Positions 1-8,273 are shown, counted from the first letter of the stretch. The stretch: DNA of 19,896 nucleotides from an uncultured Bacteroidales bacterium (GCA_937916355.1 CALFTM010000044.1:1-19896); one strand, 5' to 3'. Numbers and translations: made by a program. The notes: a model not told the origin generated them from the letters alone.

Positions 1-2
1 AG

Positions 3-1337
3 CAATTGGAGCAGAAATGGACGGTGCATCCGGTGCTGCATCTGGATTTGAATACTGATAATTACGATAGTAAAGTGGCTTTAGACGACAGAATTGCTTT
101 GTCGTTGGACAATTGGGAAAAACTTTACGGCAGAAATGAACTGGAAAAATCGTTCGGCGCACGTTTTGAGGGAGTTATTCAGCGAGCATACGAAAAGACC
201 GGCGAGCGTGTCGTGATTTTGGTGGACGAGTACGACAAGCCGTTGTTGCAAGCCATTGGCGATGACAAGCTTCAGGACACATTCCGCACCACCCTGAAAT
301 CCTTCTACGGCGCACTGAAAAGCAAGGACGGCTGCATCAAGTTTGCCATGCTCACAGGGGTGACGAAGTTTGGCAAGGTGAGCGTGTTCAGCGACTTGAA
401 CAACTTGAAGGACATCTCCTTGAATAATCGTTATTACAACCTGTGCGGAATTGATGAGAAGGAATTGCACGGTGTGTTTGAACCTTACGTCCAACGTTTG
501 GCAGATTCGCAAAACATCACTTTAGACGAGGCATATTCGGAACTGAAAAGAAATTATGACGGTTATCATTTTTCAGAAGATACCCATGGAATGTATAATC
601 CGTTCAGTGTTTTGAACACTTTGGATAACTTGAAATTCGGTAGCTATTGGTTCGAGACCGGCACACCGTCATACCTTGTTAAACTGTTGATAAATAGTAA
701 TTTTCGATTGGAAAATTTGGCGGAAGGAGGCGTAACCGGCGACGTGCTGAATTCTGTTGATATAGCATCATCCGACCCTATCCCTGTGATTTTTCAGAGC
801 GGATATTTGACCATCAAAGGCTATTATAAAGACTACGATGAATATTTATTGGACTTCCCCAATGAGGAGGTAAAGAAGGGTTTTCTTCGCTATCTTTTGC
901 CGATGTACACCTCTGTAGAACCGAGCAAGAGCGCTTTTCAGATTCGTAGTTTCGTTGATGAAGTGAAGTCAGGCGACATCACAGCCTTCATGACCCGTCT
1001 CGAATCATTCTTCGCAAATGTTCCCTACGACCTCATAAAAGACACTGAAAACCACTATCAGAACGTGCTTTTCATCCTTTGCAATCTCTGTGGACTTTAC
1101 ACGCAAGCGGAATTCCGCACCTCTGACGGACGCGTAGATATGACCATCGAGACGCCCGATTATGTCTATGTTTTCGAGTTCAAATATAATGGCGCAGCCG
1201 AAGAGGCGATGTCCCAAATCAAAGAGAAGAATTACGCCCAACCGTTCCTCGCAAGCGGAAAAAAGATAGCCCTGATTGGCGCGAACTTCAGCGGCGAGAA
1301 GAGGAACATTGAGAAGTATTTGGAAGAGTGGTTGTAA
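3..1337 (+). CDS. AAA-ATPase-like / PD-(D/E)XK nuclease-family protein, 5' end cut by window edge
   Basis: The reading frame is open from the first bases of the window, so the N-terminus (with the expected Walker A loop) lies outside; about 444 residues are present of a family that usually has roughly 500-550. What remains fits the AAA-ATPase_like (PF09820) plus PDDEXK_9 (PF08011) architecture. VVILVDEYDKPLLQ near residue 70 is the Walker B-like block, followed by AMLTGVTKFGKVSVFS, a typical block of this family. Near the C-terminus (about residues 375-395) GRVDM and VFEFKYNG supply the D...ExK pattern of a PD-(D/E)XK fold. These proteins occur in many copies in gut Bacteroidales and their role is not established; nuclease activity is inferred from the fold only. 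A possible terminator and the next promoter follow within 180 bases. Confidence 0.85.
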   Translation, partial: QLEQKWTVHPVLHLDLNTDNYDSKVALDDRIALSLDNWEKLYGRNELEKSFGARFEGVIQRAYEKTGERVVILVDEYDKPLLQAIGDDKLQDTFRTTLKSFYGALKSKDGCIKFAMLTGVTKFGKVSVFSDLNNLKDISLNNRYYNLCGIDEKELHGVFEPYVQRLADSQNITLDEAYSELKRNYDGYHFSEDTHGMYNPFSVLNTLDNLKFGSYWFETGTPSYLVKLLINSNFRLENLAEGGVTGDVLNSVDIASSDPIPVIFQSGYLTIKGYYKDYDEYLLDFPNEEVKKGFLRYLLPMYTSVEPSKSAFQIRSFVDEVKSGDITAFMTRLESFFANVPYDLIKDTENHYQNVLFILCNLCGLYTQAEFRTSDGRVDMTIETPDYVYVFEFKYNGAAEEAMSQIKEKNYAQPFLASGKKIALIGANFSGEKRNIEKYLEEWL

Positions 1338-1466
1338 ATCGTTACTTGCCATTGTAGTCAAGATGTCAATAAAAATGATATAAGACGATTGTAAGAGGCA
1401 AAAAAATGGCAGTCATATAAATAATATGTTTTGATGTTTTGATAATCAGTTAAATAGATAAAATTA

Positions 1467-1494
1467 TTGAAAATTAAATTCGCTCATATCTTTG
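1467..1494 (+). promoter_or_regulatory. Bacteroidetes-type promoter for the 1606 gene
   Basis: TTG at 1467-1469, a 17-base spacer and TATCTTTG at 1487-1494 match the Bacteroidetes TTG / TAnnTTTG consensus. Transcription should start near 1500, about 105 bases before the chosen start codon. The -7 element lies inside a dyad (see the hairpin at 1483-1514), which could also act as an operator. Confidence 0.6.
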
Positions 1495-1514
1495 TAAAGA
1501 CATGAGTTTTTTTT
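1483..1514 (+). terminator. Hairpin followed by eight T
   Basis: CTCAT-A-TCTTT / AAAGA-C-ATGAG pair around a very short loop and are followed by TTTTTTTT (1507-1514). This has the form of an intrinsic terminator for the gene ending at 1337. It shares bases with the -7 element of the next promoter, so one or the other reading, or both, may be right. A2-C mismatch inside the stem weakens it. Confidence 0.4.
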
Positions 1515-1605
1515 GCTATCACAAAAAAAACTCATTCGCTTAAACACCCTCTTGGTAGTTAGAGTTATTGGGAGGAGTTTTTTTAATAATTTATTAAGTG
1601 AAAGA

Positions 1606-2376
1606 ATGAAAAAACTAATTTTTTTATTGACAATGTGCGTGGTTTTTAATATCTCTGCTCAAGACATCATTGTCAAACGAGATGGAGATGAGCTACAATG
1701 TAGAATTTTGGAGGTTAGTAAAAATGAGGTGAAGTACAAACGTTGGACGAATCAGGATGGTCCTGCTTTCTCGGAAAAGAAATCTAATATTTTCATGATT
1801 AAGTATGAGAATGGCGATAAGGATATGATTGCTCATAGCTCTCCCGTATCAGAATCTTCTGCTGTCTCTTCCGGTATGAATAGTGTAGATCCTAATGAAT
1901 ATATTTTTGAAGAGCCTACCCCTATTTCTCATACTTACTTAAAATATACCACAAGAGGGCGTAGAGAGTCCGGTCTGATCAAGTGGGGAAATATGTTGCC
2001 GGAAGAGCAGGCGAAGGATTTGCTAAACCATGATTGGCTTGATTTTAAAAAGGCAAGAAAAGAATCAAGAGTAGGTAAGAATTTGATATGGGTTGGTGGT
2101 TCAATGGTTGTTGCGTGTATTCCTCTTGTTCCTGTGCATATTTCATTTAGCTGGGGAGATGAGGCATTTATCCCTATGGCTGGTTTGGCAGGCTGGGGTA
2201 TTTCAACTATTATCATTGGAATAAGATTGCATAAGCGAGGTCACAAAAACGCTACTCAAATAGTTGACAAGTATATTGACGCGTACGAAAATGGCAAAAA
2301 GAACACCGGCATGACTGTGCCTGAGTTTAGTATTAATTCAAATGGTAATAATATCGCATTTACAGTAACATTCTAA
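1606..2376 (+). CDS. Secreted protein of unknown function, first of two tandem paralogues
   Basis: No function recognised. The start at 1606 is chosen because it begins a clean signal peptide (MKKLIFLLTMCVVF, cleavage near the AQD at residues 18-20); an upstream extension to 1513 would overlap the promoter. The mature N-terminus (about residues 20-70) is a small domain with the pattern DIIVKRDGDELQCRILEVS, YKRWTNQDGP and MIKYENGDKD, found at the head of many uncharacterised Bacteroidetes exported proteins. The middle carries two hydrophobic stretches (about 160-210) that may span a membrane. The C-terminus ends in alternating residues closing with phenylalanine (IAFTVTF), which suggests a beta strand. 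The gene at 2380 starts 3 bases after the stop and has the same N-terminal domain, so the two are an operon born by duplication. Confidence 0.75.
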   Translation: MKKLIFLLTMCVVFNISAQDIIVKRDGDELQCRILEVSKNEVKYKRWTNQDGPAFSEKKSNIFMIKYENGDKDMIAHSSPVSESSAVSSGMNSVDPNEYIFEEPTPISHTYLKYTTRGRRESGLIKWGNMLPEEQAKDLLNHDWLDFKKARKESRVGKNLIWVGGSMVVACIPLVPVHISFSWGDEAFIPMAGLAGWGISTIIIGIRLHKRGHKNATQIVDKYIDAYENGKKNTGMTVPEFSINSNGNNIAFTVTF

Positions 2377-2379
2377 AAT

Positions 2380-3084
2380 ATGAAAAAGATATTGCTATCT
2401 ATTATTTCTGTATTATGCTCATTATCAGCTGTTGGACAAGATGTGATTGTCATGCAAAATGGCGATGAAATAGAGTGTAAACTTATAGAAGTAGGTGAGG
2501 AAAACATTAAATACAAAAGATTGTCAAATCTGAACGGACCTACATTTGTGGAGGAAAAAGATGATGTCTTTATGATAAAATATCAAAATGGAGAGAAGGA
2601 TGTTTTTGGTGTGAAAACAGCGTCTCAATCACAAGATATTCTTATCAACCCCTCGTCAGTGATGGCAATGCCGAGTTTGATTTATGACAAAAATTCAAAG
2701 TCCGGTTTATCTTCAGGAGGTACTGAACTCTCAATAAAATATGCCCAAAGGATTATGGGTGCCAATTGGAATGATTTTCAAATGTATCAAGCAAAAAGAG
2801 ATAAAGGTAAAAAACTAATAGTCTGGAGTGCAGTCTGTCGAGTTTTAAGTTCGGGAACTGTTGTGGTTGGTATTTTTACGGGAGATATACCTTGGTATAT
2901 AGTCGGTTCGGGATTGCGCCTGACAAGTTATCCGCTTTTAGCGACCGGACTTGTAAATACGATAAAAGGGATTCGTGGCTGTAAGCGTCTTGTGAAGCAG
3001 CATAATGCTTCATCGTTGAGTTTTAATCCGGAATTTGATTTCGGATTAGGGATGAATGCCGTTTCGTTCTATATGAATTTTTGA
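2380..3084 (+). CDS. Secreted protein of unknown function, second of two tandem paralogues
   Basis: 234 residues, signal peptide at 1-19 (MKKILLSIISVLCSLSAVGQ). Residues 20-75 repeat the domain of the preceding protein: DVIVMQNGDEIECKLIEVG, YKRLSNLNGP and MIKYQNGEKDVF align directly. Beyond that the two proteins are clearly diverged, sharing only a hydrophobic segment (about residues 145-195) and a C-terminal strand ending in MNF. It follows the first gene by 3 bases and must be co-transcribed. Nothing in the sequence points to an enzyme; a structural or envelope role is the most that can be guessed. Confidence 0.75.
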   Translation: MKKILLSIISVLCSLSAVGQDVIVMQNGDEIECKLIEVGEENIKYKRLSNLNGPTFVEEKDDVFMIKYQNGEKDVFGVKTASQSQDILINPSSVMAMPSLIYDKNSKSGLSSGGTELSIKYAQRIMGANWNDFQMYQAKRDKGKKLIVWSAVCRVLSSGTVVVGIFTGDIPWYIVGSGLRLTSYPLLATGLVNTIKGIRGCKRLVKQHNASSLSFNPEFDFGLGMNAVSFYMNF

Positions 3085-3477
3085 AAGTTGTGTATGAGGC
3101 AGTAATTTGAAATAAATTCAAACCCTGTTTCTGTGATGATTTATATGTAAATATTTGGAAATTAGTGATTTATTTTGTGTGCATGCACAAGTGAAAACAG
3201 GATGAAACACAAGTAAGAAAGTCTTATGTAGGAATTATCCATAAAAAAATAAAAATATCAATACTGAAACACTCGAAGGAGATGCTTCTGCATCTTCGTA
3301 CACTATGATATTACTTTTTGTTCCGTACGATTTTTTGATTTAAATGAAAGAGCCGTGAGGTTTGTGAGCAAAATTCCAGACACTTTGCCAAATATTTCGA
3401 CAATTTAAGAATATTTATTTTATATTTGCACACATATTTATCATAGAGTTAGAAAACCAAATTTAATATTAAGTGAC
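3085..3477 (+). other. Non-coding interval before the PL11 gene
   Basis: No credible gene. It holds a perfect 12-base palindrome TGTGCATGCACA (3178-3189), a small hairpin GGAGATGC/GCATCTTC (3278-3297, loop TTCT), an inverted repeat TCGTAC (3296-3301) / GTACGA (3325-3330) followed by six T (3331-3336), and the -7 element of the next gene at 3421. The T-tailed inverted repeat could terminate transcription from the 1606-2380 operon, but its loop of 23 bases is long. Confidence 0.5.
3421..3428 (+). promoter_or_regulatory. -7 element TATATTTG upstream of the PL11 gene
   Basis: TATATTTG fits TAnnTTTG and places the start of transcription near 3434, about 44 bases before the ATG at 3478. No TTG is found at the expected distance upstream, which may mean an activator is needed. 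Confidence 0.5.
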
Positions 3478-6189
3478 ATGAAAAACCATTATCGCATTGT
3501 TTTCGTAATTTTGTTTTTAGGGTTATTGGGTATCAGTAATTTATTTTCTGCAGATAAATCGAGAGGTTTATGGGCTTCACTGACTACTGATGAAAAGTCG
3601 GTTTTTGTCAGTTGGCGTATGAGGTCGACGGATGCTCCGAAGTCGACGACCTACAAGCTTTATGCAGACGGGAATCTGGTCGCCACGTTAAATGACCGCA
3701 CCAATGTGAAACTTTCAAAAAGTTACCAAAATTCTGTTTTCACGTTGGAGGTTCTGGACAAGGCGGGCAACTTGATTGATAGTCAGGAGAAGGTCTCTTG
3801 CCAGCCTCATTTCTTCCTCAATTTAAAATTGGATGTTCCTGCCAATTATCGGATGTCGGACGGAACGGAAGTCACTTACTCTCCGAACGACGCTTCTGCA
3901 TACGATATGGATGGTGATGGCGAGCAGGAGATCATTTTGAAGTGGGAACCGAGCAATGCGGGTGCGACTTGTGCCGCTACGGGTCCGCAGATTGTGGATT
4001 GCTATAAATTGAACGGACAAAGGTTGTGGAGAATCGATTTTGGTCCGAATGTTCTTGCTGGTTGTCGTTTTACTTTCCTCTGCTACGATTTTGATGGAGA
4101 CGGGAAGGGTGAAATGATTGCCAAAACGGCTCAAGGCTCTAAGGATGCTTCAGGAAATTTCCTGTCAAAGGGAGTTGCGAAGGGTGCAAACCACTATGCT
4201 TCGTCTGTCACGAATGGGGTGATTACGGATGGAGGAAAAGAGTGGATCACCTGCTTTGATGGCACAACCGGTAGAGAGCTGGCTACGATTGATTATTGGC
4301 CCTATTTCAATGCGCATTCGGAATGGAATCCGGGAGGAAATTCTGATGGAAACAGGTACGGACATAGAGGCAATTGGTTTAAGGGATGTGTGGCTTTCTT
4401 GGATGTGGATGGGAAGGCGAAACCGTGTGCGGTTACTACCCGCGGAATCTATACTTATTCTTATGCTGCCGCCTATTCATGGGATGGGGAAAACCTTTCT
4501 ACTGTTTGGAGGCACTCCTCGACGCAAGCCGGTCAAGGAATCTACGGAGAGGGTGCGCATAGCATCACTTGTGGGGATGTGGATGACGACGGATTCGATG
4601 AGATTTTTGTAGGTGCGGCCGCTTTGGATCATGATGGTCGTCTGTTGTGGCGAAGTGGTCAGGGGCATGGAGACGCAACTCACTTGGGTGATTTTGACCC
4701 TGAGAATCCCGGTATGGAGTATTTCATTGTAATGGAGCATACTGATGTCGCTTACGATTGCGCCTTATTTGATGCGAGAACAGGAAAAGTGCTCTCTTCT
4801 CAGCGACAGACGGGAGGTGATACGGGACGTGGTTTGATTCTCAATTGCGACTCCGCCTACGCTGGCGCGGAGTATATGGAGATCTCTTCTGAAAATCTTT
4901 TCGACTGCAAAGGTAATGCGATAGGCTTGTGGCACAATGGGTCTAATAATTCAAGTTCCATCAATTATCGCATCTTTTGGGACGGAGACCTTCTGGAGGA
5001 GTATCACGACCGCTCTCATGTGGACAAATGGAATTCGGGTTCTTGGGGAAGAACCATGACTTTCTATAGTTATTCTTATGGTGCGAATACTAACAATGCT
5101 ACAAAATACAATCCATGCTTACAGGCCGACCTCGTTGGCGACTGGAGAGAGGAGGTGGTCTTCTGGGGTACTGATGCGAATGGTGCTGTCTACCTTATCA
5201 TGTACACCTCTACAATGGACAGTCCGTACAAACTACCTTGGTTGCGCGACGACCATACCTATGACATGGCGGTTGCGTGGCAAAATTGTGGATACAACCA
5301 ACCTCCCCACCTTGGATATGACCCATTTGAGTATTATAAGCAGTTGAGCCTCACAGCGACTTTGACAAAGAATGGTGCTGGCCCAAGTGTTCAGGAGGTG
5401 AAAAGGAATTCTCCTATCGTCGATTTTGCTTATACATGGGAGAATGCAACGACTGTTGTCGTGGAGGGATTGCCAGAGGGTGTCTCTTTCCAGATTGACG
5501 GAAGTGCACGCAAGGTTTACATCAGTGGAACCCCTGTTGCAGAACCGGGAGTCTATCCTTTCTCGGTTACGACTGTCGGAAATGAGCCAGATGCTCAGAA
5601 ATCGGGGAAAATCATTGTGTTGTTCGACGAACCTGCGGAAATCATTAAGTACGGAGATGGCGATAGTGAACAGGAGGTGGAGCAGGATAGTGCGATTGTT
5701 CCTTTTGGCTTTGAATGGAAAAATGCAGAGACTGTTGAGGTGGAAGGTTTGCCTAACGGAATTGTCGCTAAGATTGACAATGAACAGAAGAGAGTTGAGT
5801 TTTCAGGTGTGGCAAAAGATTCTGTAGGGGTTTATTCTTATCGAGTACAGACGGTGGGAGGAATGACCGATTCGGTATGGGTTGGCTCTTTTAAAATCGT
5901 TGCTCAGATCTCCACTGGATTGACATGGCAGGATGTTCAAAAAGGAGTTGAGGTAACCCCGAACCCGATGAGCGGATATTCGAGGGTGCAGGTTGATGAA
6001 ACTCTTTTGGATGATGAGGTGAAGTGTATGCTGATAGATATGCGTGGAAGGGTTGTCTGGAGCGCAAATGTGAAGTTGGAAGCAGACCATTCGTTTGTGA
6101 TAAAAAGAGGCGATTGGCAGCAAGGTGCGTATATTTTGAAAGTCATCTCATCTTCGGCAGTGTCGGTAATACGCTTGCTTGTCGAGTGA
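3478..6189 (+). CDS. Rhamnogalacturonan lyase, family PL11, with Ig-like modules and T9SS sorting tail
   Basis: Cleaves the rhamnose-galacturonate backbone of rhamnogalacturonan I (pectin) by beta-elimination, outside the cell. Signal peptide at residues 1-24. Residues about 28-620 are the PL11 beta-propeller: SRGLWAS near the start, the calcium-loop motifs YDMDGDGEQE (142-151) and YDFDGDGKGE (203-212), LDVDGKAK, and GDVDDDGFDEIF (about 366-377), plus the family block IILKWEPSNAG. Two homologous Ig-like modules follow (about 638-715 and 731-810; VEGLPEGV and VEGLPNGI align). Residues about 822-903, starting VEVTPNPMSG, are a type A T9SS C-terminal sorting domain, so the enzyme should be exported through the outer membrane and anchored or released there. 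No SusC/SusD pair or other pectin enzymes adjoin it. The family call is firm; activity is not tested. Confidence 0.93.
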   Translation: MKNHYRIVFVILFLGLLGISNLFSADKSRGLWASLTTDEKSVFVSWRMRSTDAPKSTTYKLYADGNLVATLNDRTNVKLSKSYQNSVFTLEVLDKAGNLIDSQEKVSCQPHFFLNLKLDVPANYRMSDGTEVTYSPNDASAYDMDGDGEQEIILKWEPSNAGATCAATGPQIVDCYKLNGQRLWRIDFGPNVLAGCRFTFLCYDFDGDGKGEMIAKTAQGSKDASGNFLSKGVAKGANHYASSVTNGVITDGGKEWITCFDGTTGRELATIDYWPYFNAHSEWNPGGNSDGNRYGHRGNWFKGCVAFLDVDGKAKPCAVTTRGIYTYSYAAAYSWDGENLSTVWRHSSTQAGQGIYGEGAHSITCGDVDDDGFDEIFVGAAALDHDGRLLWRSGQGHGDATHLGDFDPENPGMEYFIVMEHTDVAYDCALFDARTGKVLSSQRQTGGDTGRGLILNCDSAYAGAEYMEISSENLFDCKGNAIGLWHNGSNNSSSINYRIFWDGDLLEEYHDRSHVDKWNSGSWGRTMTFYSYSYGANTNNATKYNPCLQADLVGDWREEVVFWGTDANGAVYLIMYTSTMDSPYKLPWLRDDHTYDMAVAWQNCGYNQPPHLGYDPFEYYKQLSLTATLTKNGAGPSVQEVKRNSPIVDFAYTWENATTVVVEGLPEGVSFQIDGSARKVYISGTPVAEPGVYPFSVTTVGNEPDAQKSGKIIVLFDEPAEIIKYGDGDSEQEVEQDSAIVPFGFEWKNAETVEVEGLPNGIVAKIDNEQKRVEFSGVAKDSVGVYSYRVQTVGGMTDSVWVGSFKIVAQISTGLTWQDVQKGVEVTPNPMSGYSRVQVDETLLDDEVKCMLIDMRGRVVWSANVKLEADHSFVIKRGDWQQGAYILKVISSSAVSVIRLLVE

Positions 6190-6254
6190 GTGAAATAAGT
6201 CAAAAAGTGTCGATGGGTTTGTCAACCAGCGAATTGTATTTAAAAATTATAAAC

Positions 6255-6278
6255 GGAGAATCTATAGGATTCTCCTTT
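6255..6278 (+). terminator. Intrinsic terminator-like hairpin after the PL11 gene
   Basis: GGAGAATC (6255-6262) and GATTCTCC (6268-6275) pair perfectly around loop TATAG, followed by TTT and an AT-rich stretch. It lies between the PL11 stop (6189) and the thioesterase start (6290). The T run is short, so termination may be partial. Confidence 0.55.
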
Positions 6279-6289
6279 AAATATTAGAC

Positions 6290-6688
6290 ATGGAGTATAT
6301 TTTTGAATATCCCTTTGAAGTGAGGGATTATGAGTGTGATGCTCAGGGAATCGTCAATAATGCCAATTACCAGCATTATATGGAACATGCGCGTCATCGT
6401 TTCATTCAGACGTTGAACCTTGATTTCATGGAATTAACCAATGAAGGAGTCATATTGGTAGTGGCAAAGGCTGAATTGCAATATAAGAGTCCGTTGAAGA
6501 GCAACGACCGCTTTGTTTGCAAGCTGAATGTTCACAAAGAAGGTATCCGCTACGTTTTCCACGAAGATATTTATAGGGAGTCGGACAACCAATTGTGTAC
6601 TCGAGGCAAATTTGAGATTGTTTCGGTTATCAATGGTCGGTTGGGAGTTTCAAAAAAGGTGGAAGAGGCACTTTTTGGAGTGGAGTGA
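6290..6688 (+). CDS. Acyl-CoA thioesterase of the YbgC/FadM hotdog type (4HBT)
   Basis: 132 residues, the usual size of a single hotdog domain that hydrolyses acyl-CoA or acyl-ACP thioesters in the cytoplasm. Residues 11-31 (VRDYECDAQGIVNNANY onward) contain the family signature with the catalytic aspartate expected at D17, followed by the long central helix HYMEHARHRF. YKSPLKSNDRF and the later strands complete the fold. It starts 12 bases after a terminator-like hairpin; no clear promoter is visible. Its last 59 bases overlap, in antisense, the end of the lipid kinase gene on the other strand. Substrate cannot be told from sequence. 4HBT thioesterases are also found in aryl polyene/flexirubin loci, and fabG and a lolA-like gene lie 3-4 kb downstream, but they are not adjacent. 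Confidence 0.88.
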   Translation: MEYIFEYPFEVRDYECDAQGIVNNANYQHYMEHARHRFIQTLNLDFMELTNEGVILVVAKAELQYKSPLKSNDRFVCKLNVHKEGIRYVFHEDIYRESDNQLCTRGKFEIVSVINGRLGVSKKVEEALFGVE

Positions 6689-7568
6689 GTTTGCTGTAAA
6701 TGATTCGCAGTCCTTTCGGTACGATTGAGATTTTAATCTCCTTTCCGAGGTTTACTGCCTCTCCGTCGATATGGAACTCTCCCTCAAATGGTCTGTGTAG
6801 CACCGCCTTGCGGGTCTGAAGCATGGAGACGTGCCTACTCTGGTCGAGTTTTCTCATGAAAAGTTGCCATGCCATTCGAGGTATTGAGTAGATAGGGAAG
6901 GTAGAGAGTATGCAAATATCCAATAGTCCGTCTTGTGTGTTGGCATGTGGGGCAATGTATGCCATGTTGCCGAATTGCGAAGCGTTCGCAAATGTTATAA
7001 GAAAGGCTCTTTGTGAGATGATGGTATCTCCTGCTTCAAGCTTGTATCGGTATGACTTATATTTGAAATATTCTCGTACGACGAGCTTTAAGTAAGACAA
7101 GAATCCTCTTTGGTTGGCTTGGGCGAATGTGTGACTGATGTGAGCATCAAACCCAGTCCCGCAGGTGCAGAAAAAAGGTTCTTCATTGACGAGTCCATAA
7201 TCCATCGCTTGTATCTCTCCATGATTGATTTGGTAGATCGCTTTTTGTGGGGACATGGAGATGTCTAAGTGTCTTGCCAGTCCGTTGCCCGACCCGTAAG
7301 GGATTAAACCGAACGCTACGTCGGTGCCGATGAGTTCGGATGCCACCTCGTTCATCGTCCCGTCGCCTCCACATGCGACCACCACATCATATCCCTCATG
7401 GACATATTTTTGGGTCAGTTCCTTGCCATGCCCTGCATATTTTGTGAATATGATGGTCGGTTCTTCCCATTTCTCCAAACTGATGGCGTTTTTGATTAGT
7501 TCGGGGAGGTTTTTTTTATCTGAGGTTCCAGACTTAGGATTGATTATGAATGCGATTTTTTTTTTCAT
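6630..7568 (-). CDS. Diacylglycerol kinase-family lipid kinase (YegS/BmrU type)
   Basis: 312 residues. Phosphorylates a lipid (diacylglycerol or a sphingoid/ceramide-like lipid) at the inner membrane. The catalytic DAGK domain is plain: NPKSG at residues 10-14, the nucleotide-binding GGDGT at 67-71, and PYGSGNGLAR at 90-99. CGTGFDAHIS near 136-145 and the C-terminal beta-sandwich with FEGEFHIDGEAVNLG are also typical of YegS/BmrU proteins, which bind metal there. The start codon gives MKKKIAFIINP, the standard N-terminus. The gene lies downstream of the tRNA and terminator on the same strand with no obvious own promoter; its 3' end runs 59 bases into the convergent thioesterase gene. Some Bacteroidetes make sphingolipids, so the substrate is open. 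Confidence 0.9.
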   Translation of the reverse strand: MKKKIAFIINPKSGTSDKKNLPELIKNAISLEKWEEPTIIFTKYAGHGKELTQKYVHEGYDVVVACGGDGTMNEVASELIGTDVAFGLIPYGSGNGLARHLDISMSPQKAIYQINHGEIQAMDYGLVNEEPFFCTCGTGFDAHISHTFAQANQRGFLSYLKLVVREYFKYKSYRYKLEAGDTIISQRAFLITFANASQFGNMAYIAPHANTQDGLLDICILSTFPIYSIPRMAWQLFMRKLDQSRHVSMLQTRKAVLHRPFEGEFHIDGEAVNLGKEIKISIVPKGLRIIYSKLTPLQKVPLPPFLKLPTDH

Positions 7569-7610
7569 GAGGATGCGATTACGGGATTGGATTCGTTGAA
7601 AATGTTTTGC

Positions 7611-7642
7611 AAAAAAAGCAGACTCTTTTTTAAGCCTGCTTT
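7611..7642 (-). terminator. Intrinsic terminator of the tRNA-Thr gene
   Basis: Read on the minus strand, AAAGCAGGCT and AGTCTGCTTT form a 10-bp stem with one G-U pair around loop TAAAAAAG, followed by a run of T. It begins only 3 bases after the tRNA 3' end. Confidence 0.8.
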
Positions 7643-7644
7643 CG

Positions 7645-7717
<73 letters not shown>

Positions 7718-7730
7718 ATTTTCTTCGATG

Positions 7731-7762
7731 CAAAAGTAAATTTATTTTCCTTAATAGCCAAA
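7731..7762 (-). promoter_or_regulatory. Promoter of tRNA-Thr
   Basis: On the minus strand TTTG (7762-7759), a 20-base spacer and TACTTTTG (7738-7731) match the Bacteroidetes -33/-7 consensus exactly. Transcription should start around 7725, a few bases before the tRNA at 7717. Confidence 0.72.
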
Positions 7763-7770
7763 AAAAAATA

Positions 7771-7778
7771 TAAATTTG
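7771..7778 (+). promoter_or_regulatory. -7 element TAAATTTG for the PaaI-like/DUF5715/recO operon
   Basis: TAAATTTG fits TAnnTTTG and is divergent from the tRNA promoter 33 bases away. Predicted start near 7784, leaving a leader of about 85 bases before 7871. No good -33 element is seen. Confidence 0.45.
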
Positions 7779-7870
7779 CGCTTTGTTAGGTGATTTCTCT
7801 TTCGTGTTTCATTTTGGAGGGGAGTCTATGACGTGAAGTGTAGAAAAAAAATCACAAATTTAGGAATATC

Positions 7871-8260
7871 ATGAAGAATGAAAAGACTTTTGAGTTGATG
7901 AAAAAAGATCGTTTTGTTAGTCATAGCGGAATTGAGTTGATTGAAGTGGGGGAAGGAAGTGCTGTGGCGCGGATGGAGGTGAACGACATCCATTTGAACG
8001 GTGTAGGAGTTATTCAGGGTGGTGCAATTTTCACATTGTGCGATTTTGCGTGTGCGGCAGCCGCAAATTCCCATGATTGTCCGGCCGTCTCATTAGATGG
8101 TTCGATTGATTTTATCAGTGCGGTGTCGTCTGGAGTTCTGACGGCACGAGTGACTGAAGTTTCATTGAAACGCACCATTGCTTCGTATCGAGCAGAGGTG
8201 AAGACAGAAGAGGGAAAGTTGATAGCCACTTTTCAGGCTAAGTTTTTCAGGAAAAATTAG
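7871..8260 (+). CDS. PaaI-family acyl-CoA thioesterase (hotdog fold)
   Basis: 129 residues, one hotdog domain. The PaaI-type active-site block is HLNGVGVIQGGAIFTLCDFA (41-60): the usual HGG is QGG here (G50-G51), with the expected acidic residue at D58. SLDGSIDFI and the C-terminal strands (FQAKFFRKN) complete the fold. Family members hydrolyse small aromatic or medium-chain acyl-CoAs in the cytoplasm; the substrate here is unknown. It heads a likely operon: the lipoprotein gene starts 13 bases after its stop and recO 9 bases after that. Confidence 0.87.
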   Translation: MKNEKTFELMKKDRFVSHSGIELIEVGEGSAVARMEVNDIHLNGVGVIQGGAIFTLCDFACAAAANSHDCPAVSLDGSIDFISAVSSGVLTARVTEVSLKRTIASYRAEVKTEEGKLIATFQAKFFRKN

Positions 8261-8273
8261 CATACGTCATAAT

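Noticed and set aside
1513..1605. Upstream extension of the first secreted paralogue
   Set aside because: The region overlaps the promoter/hairpin and would place 31 residues before a clean signal peptide that aligns with the start of the second paralogue.
3178..3189. TGTGCATGCACA palindrome as an operator
   Set aside because: A single 12-base palindrome about 240 bases before the promoter, with no second copy and no linked regulator.
5803..6203. Antisense reading frames over the end of the PL11 gene
   Set aside because: Composition and lack of any domain; they mirror the strongly supported Ig and T9SS domains on the plus strand.
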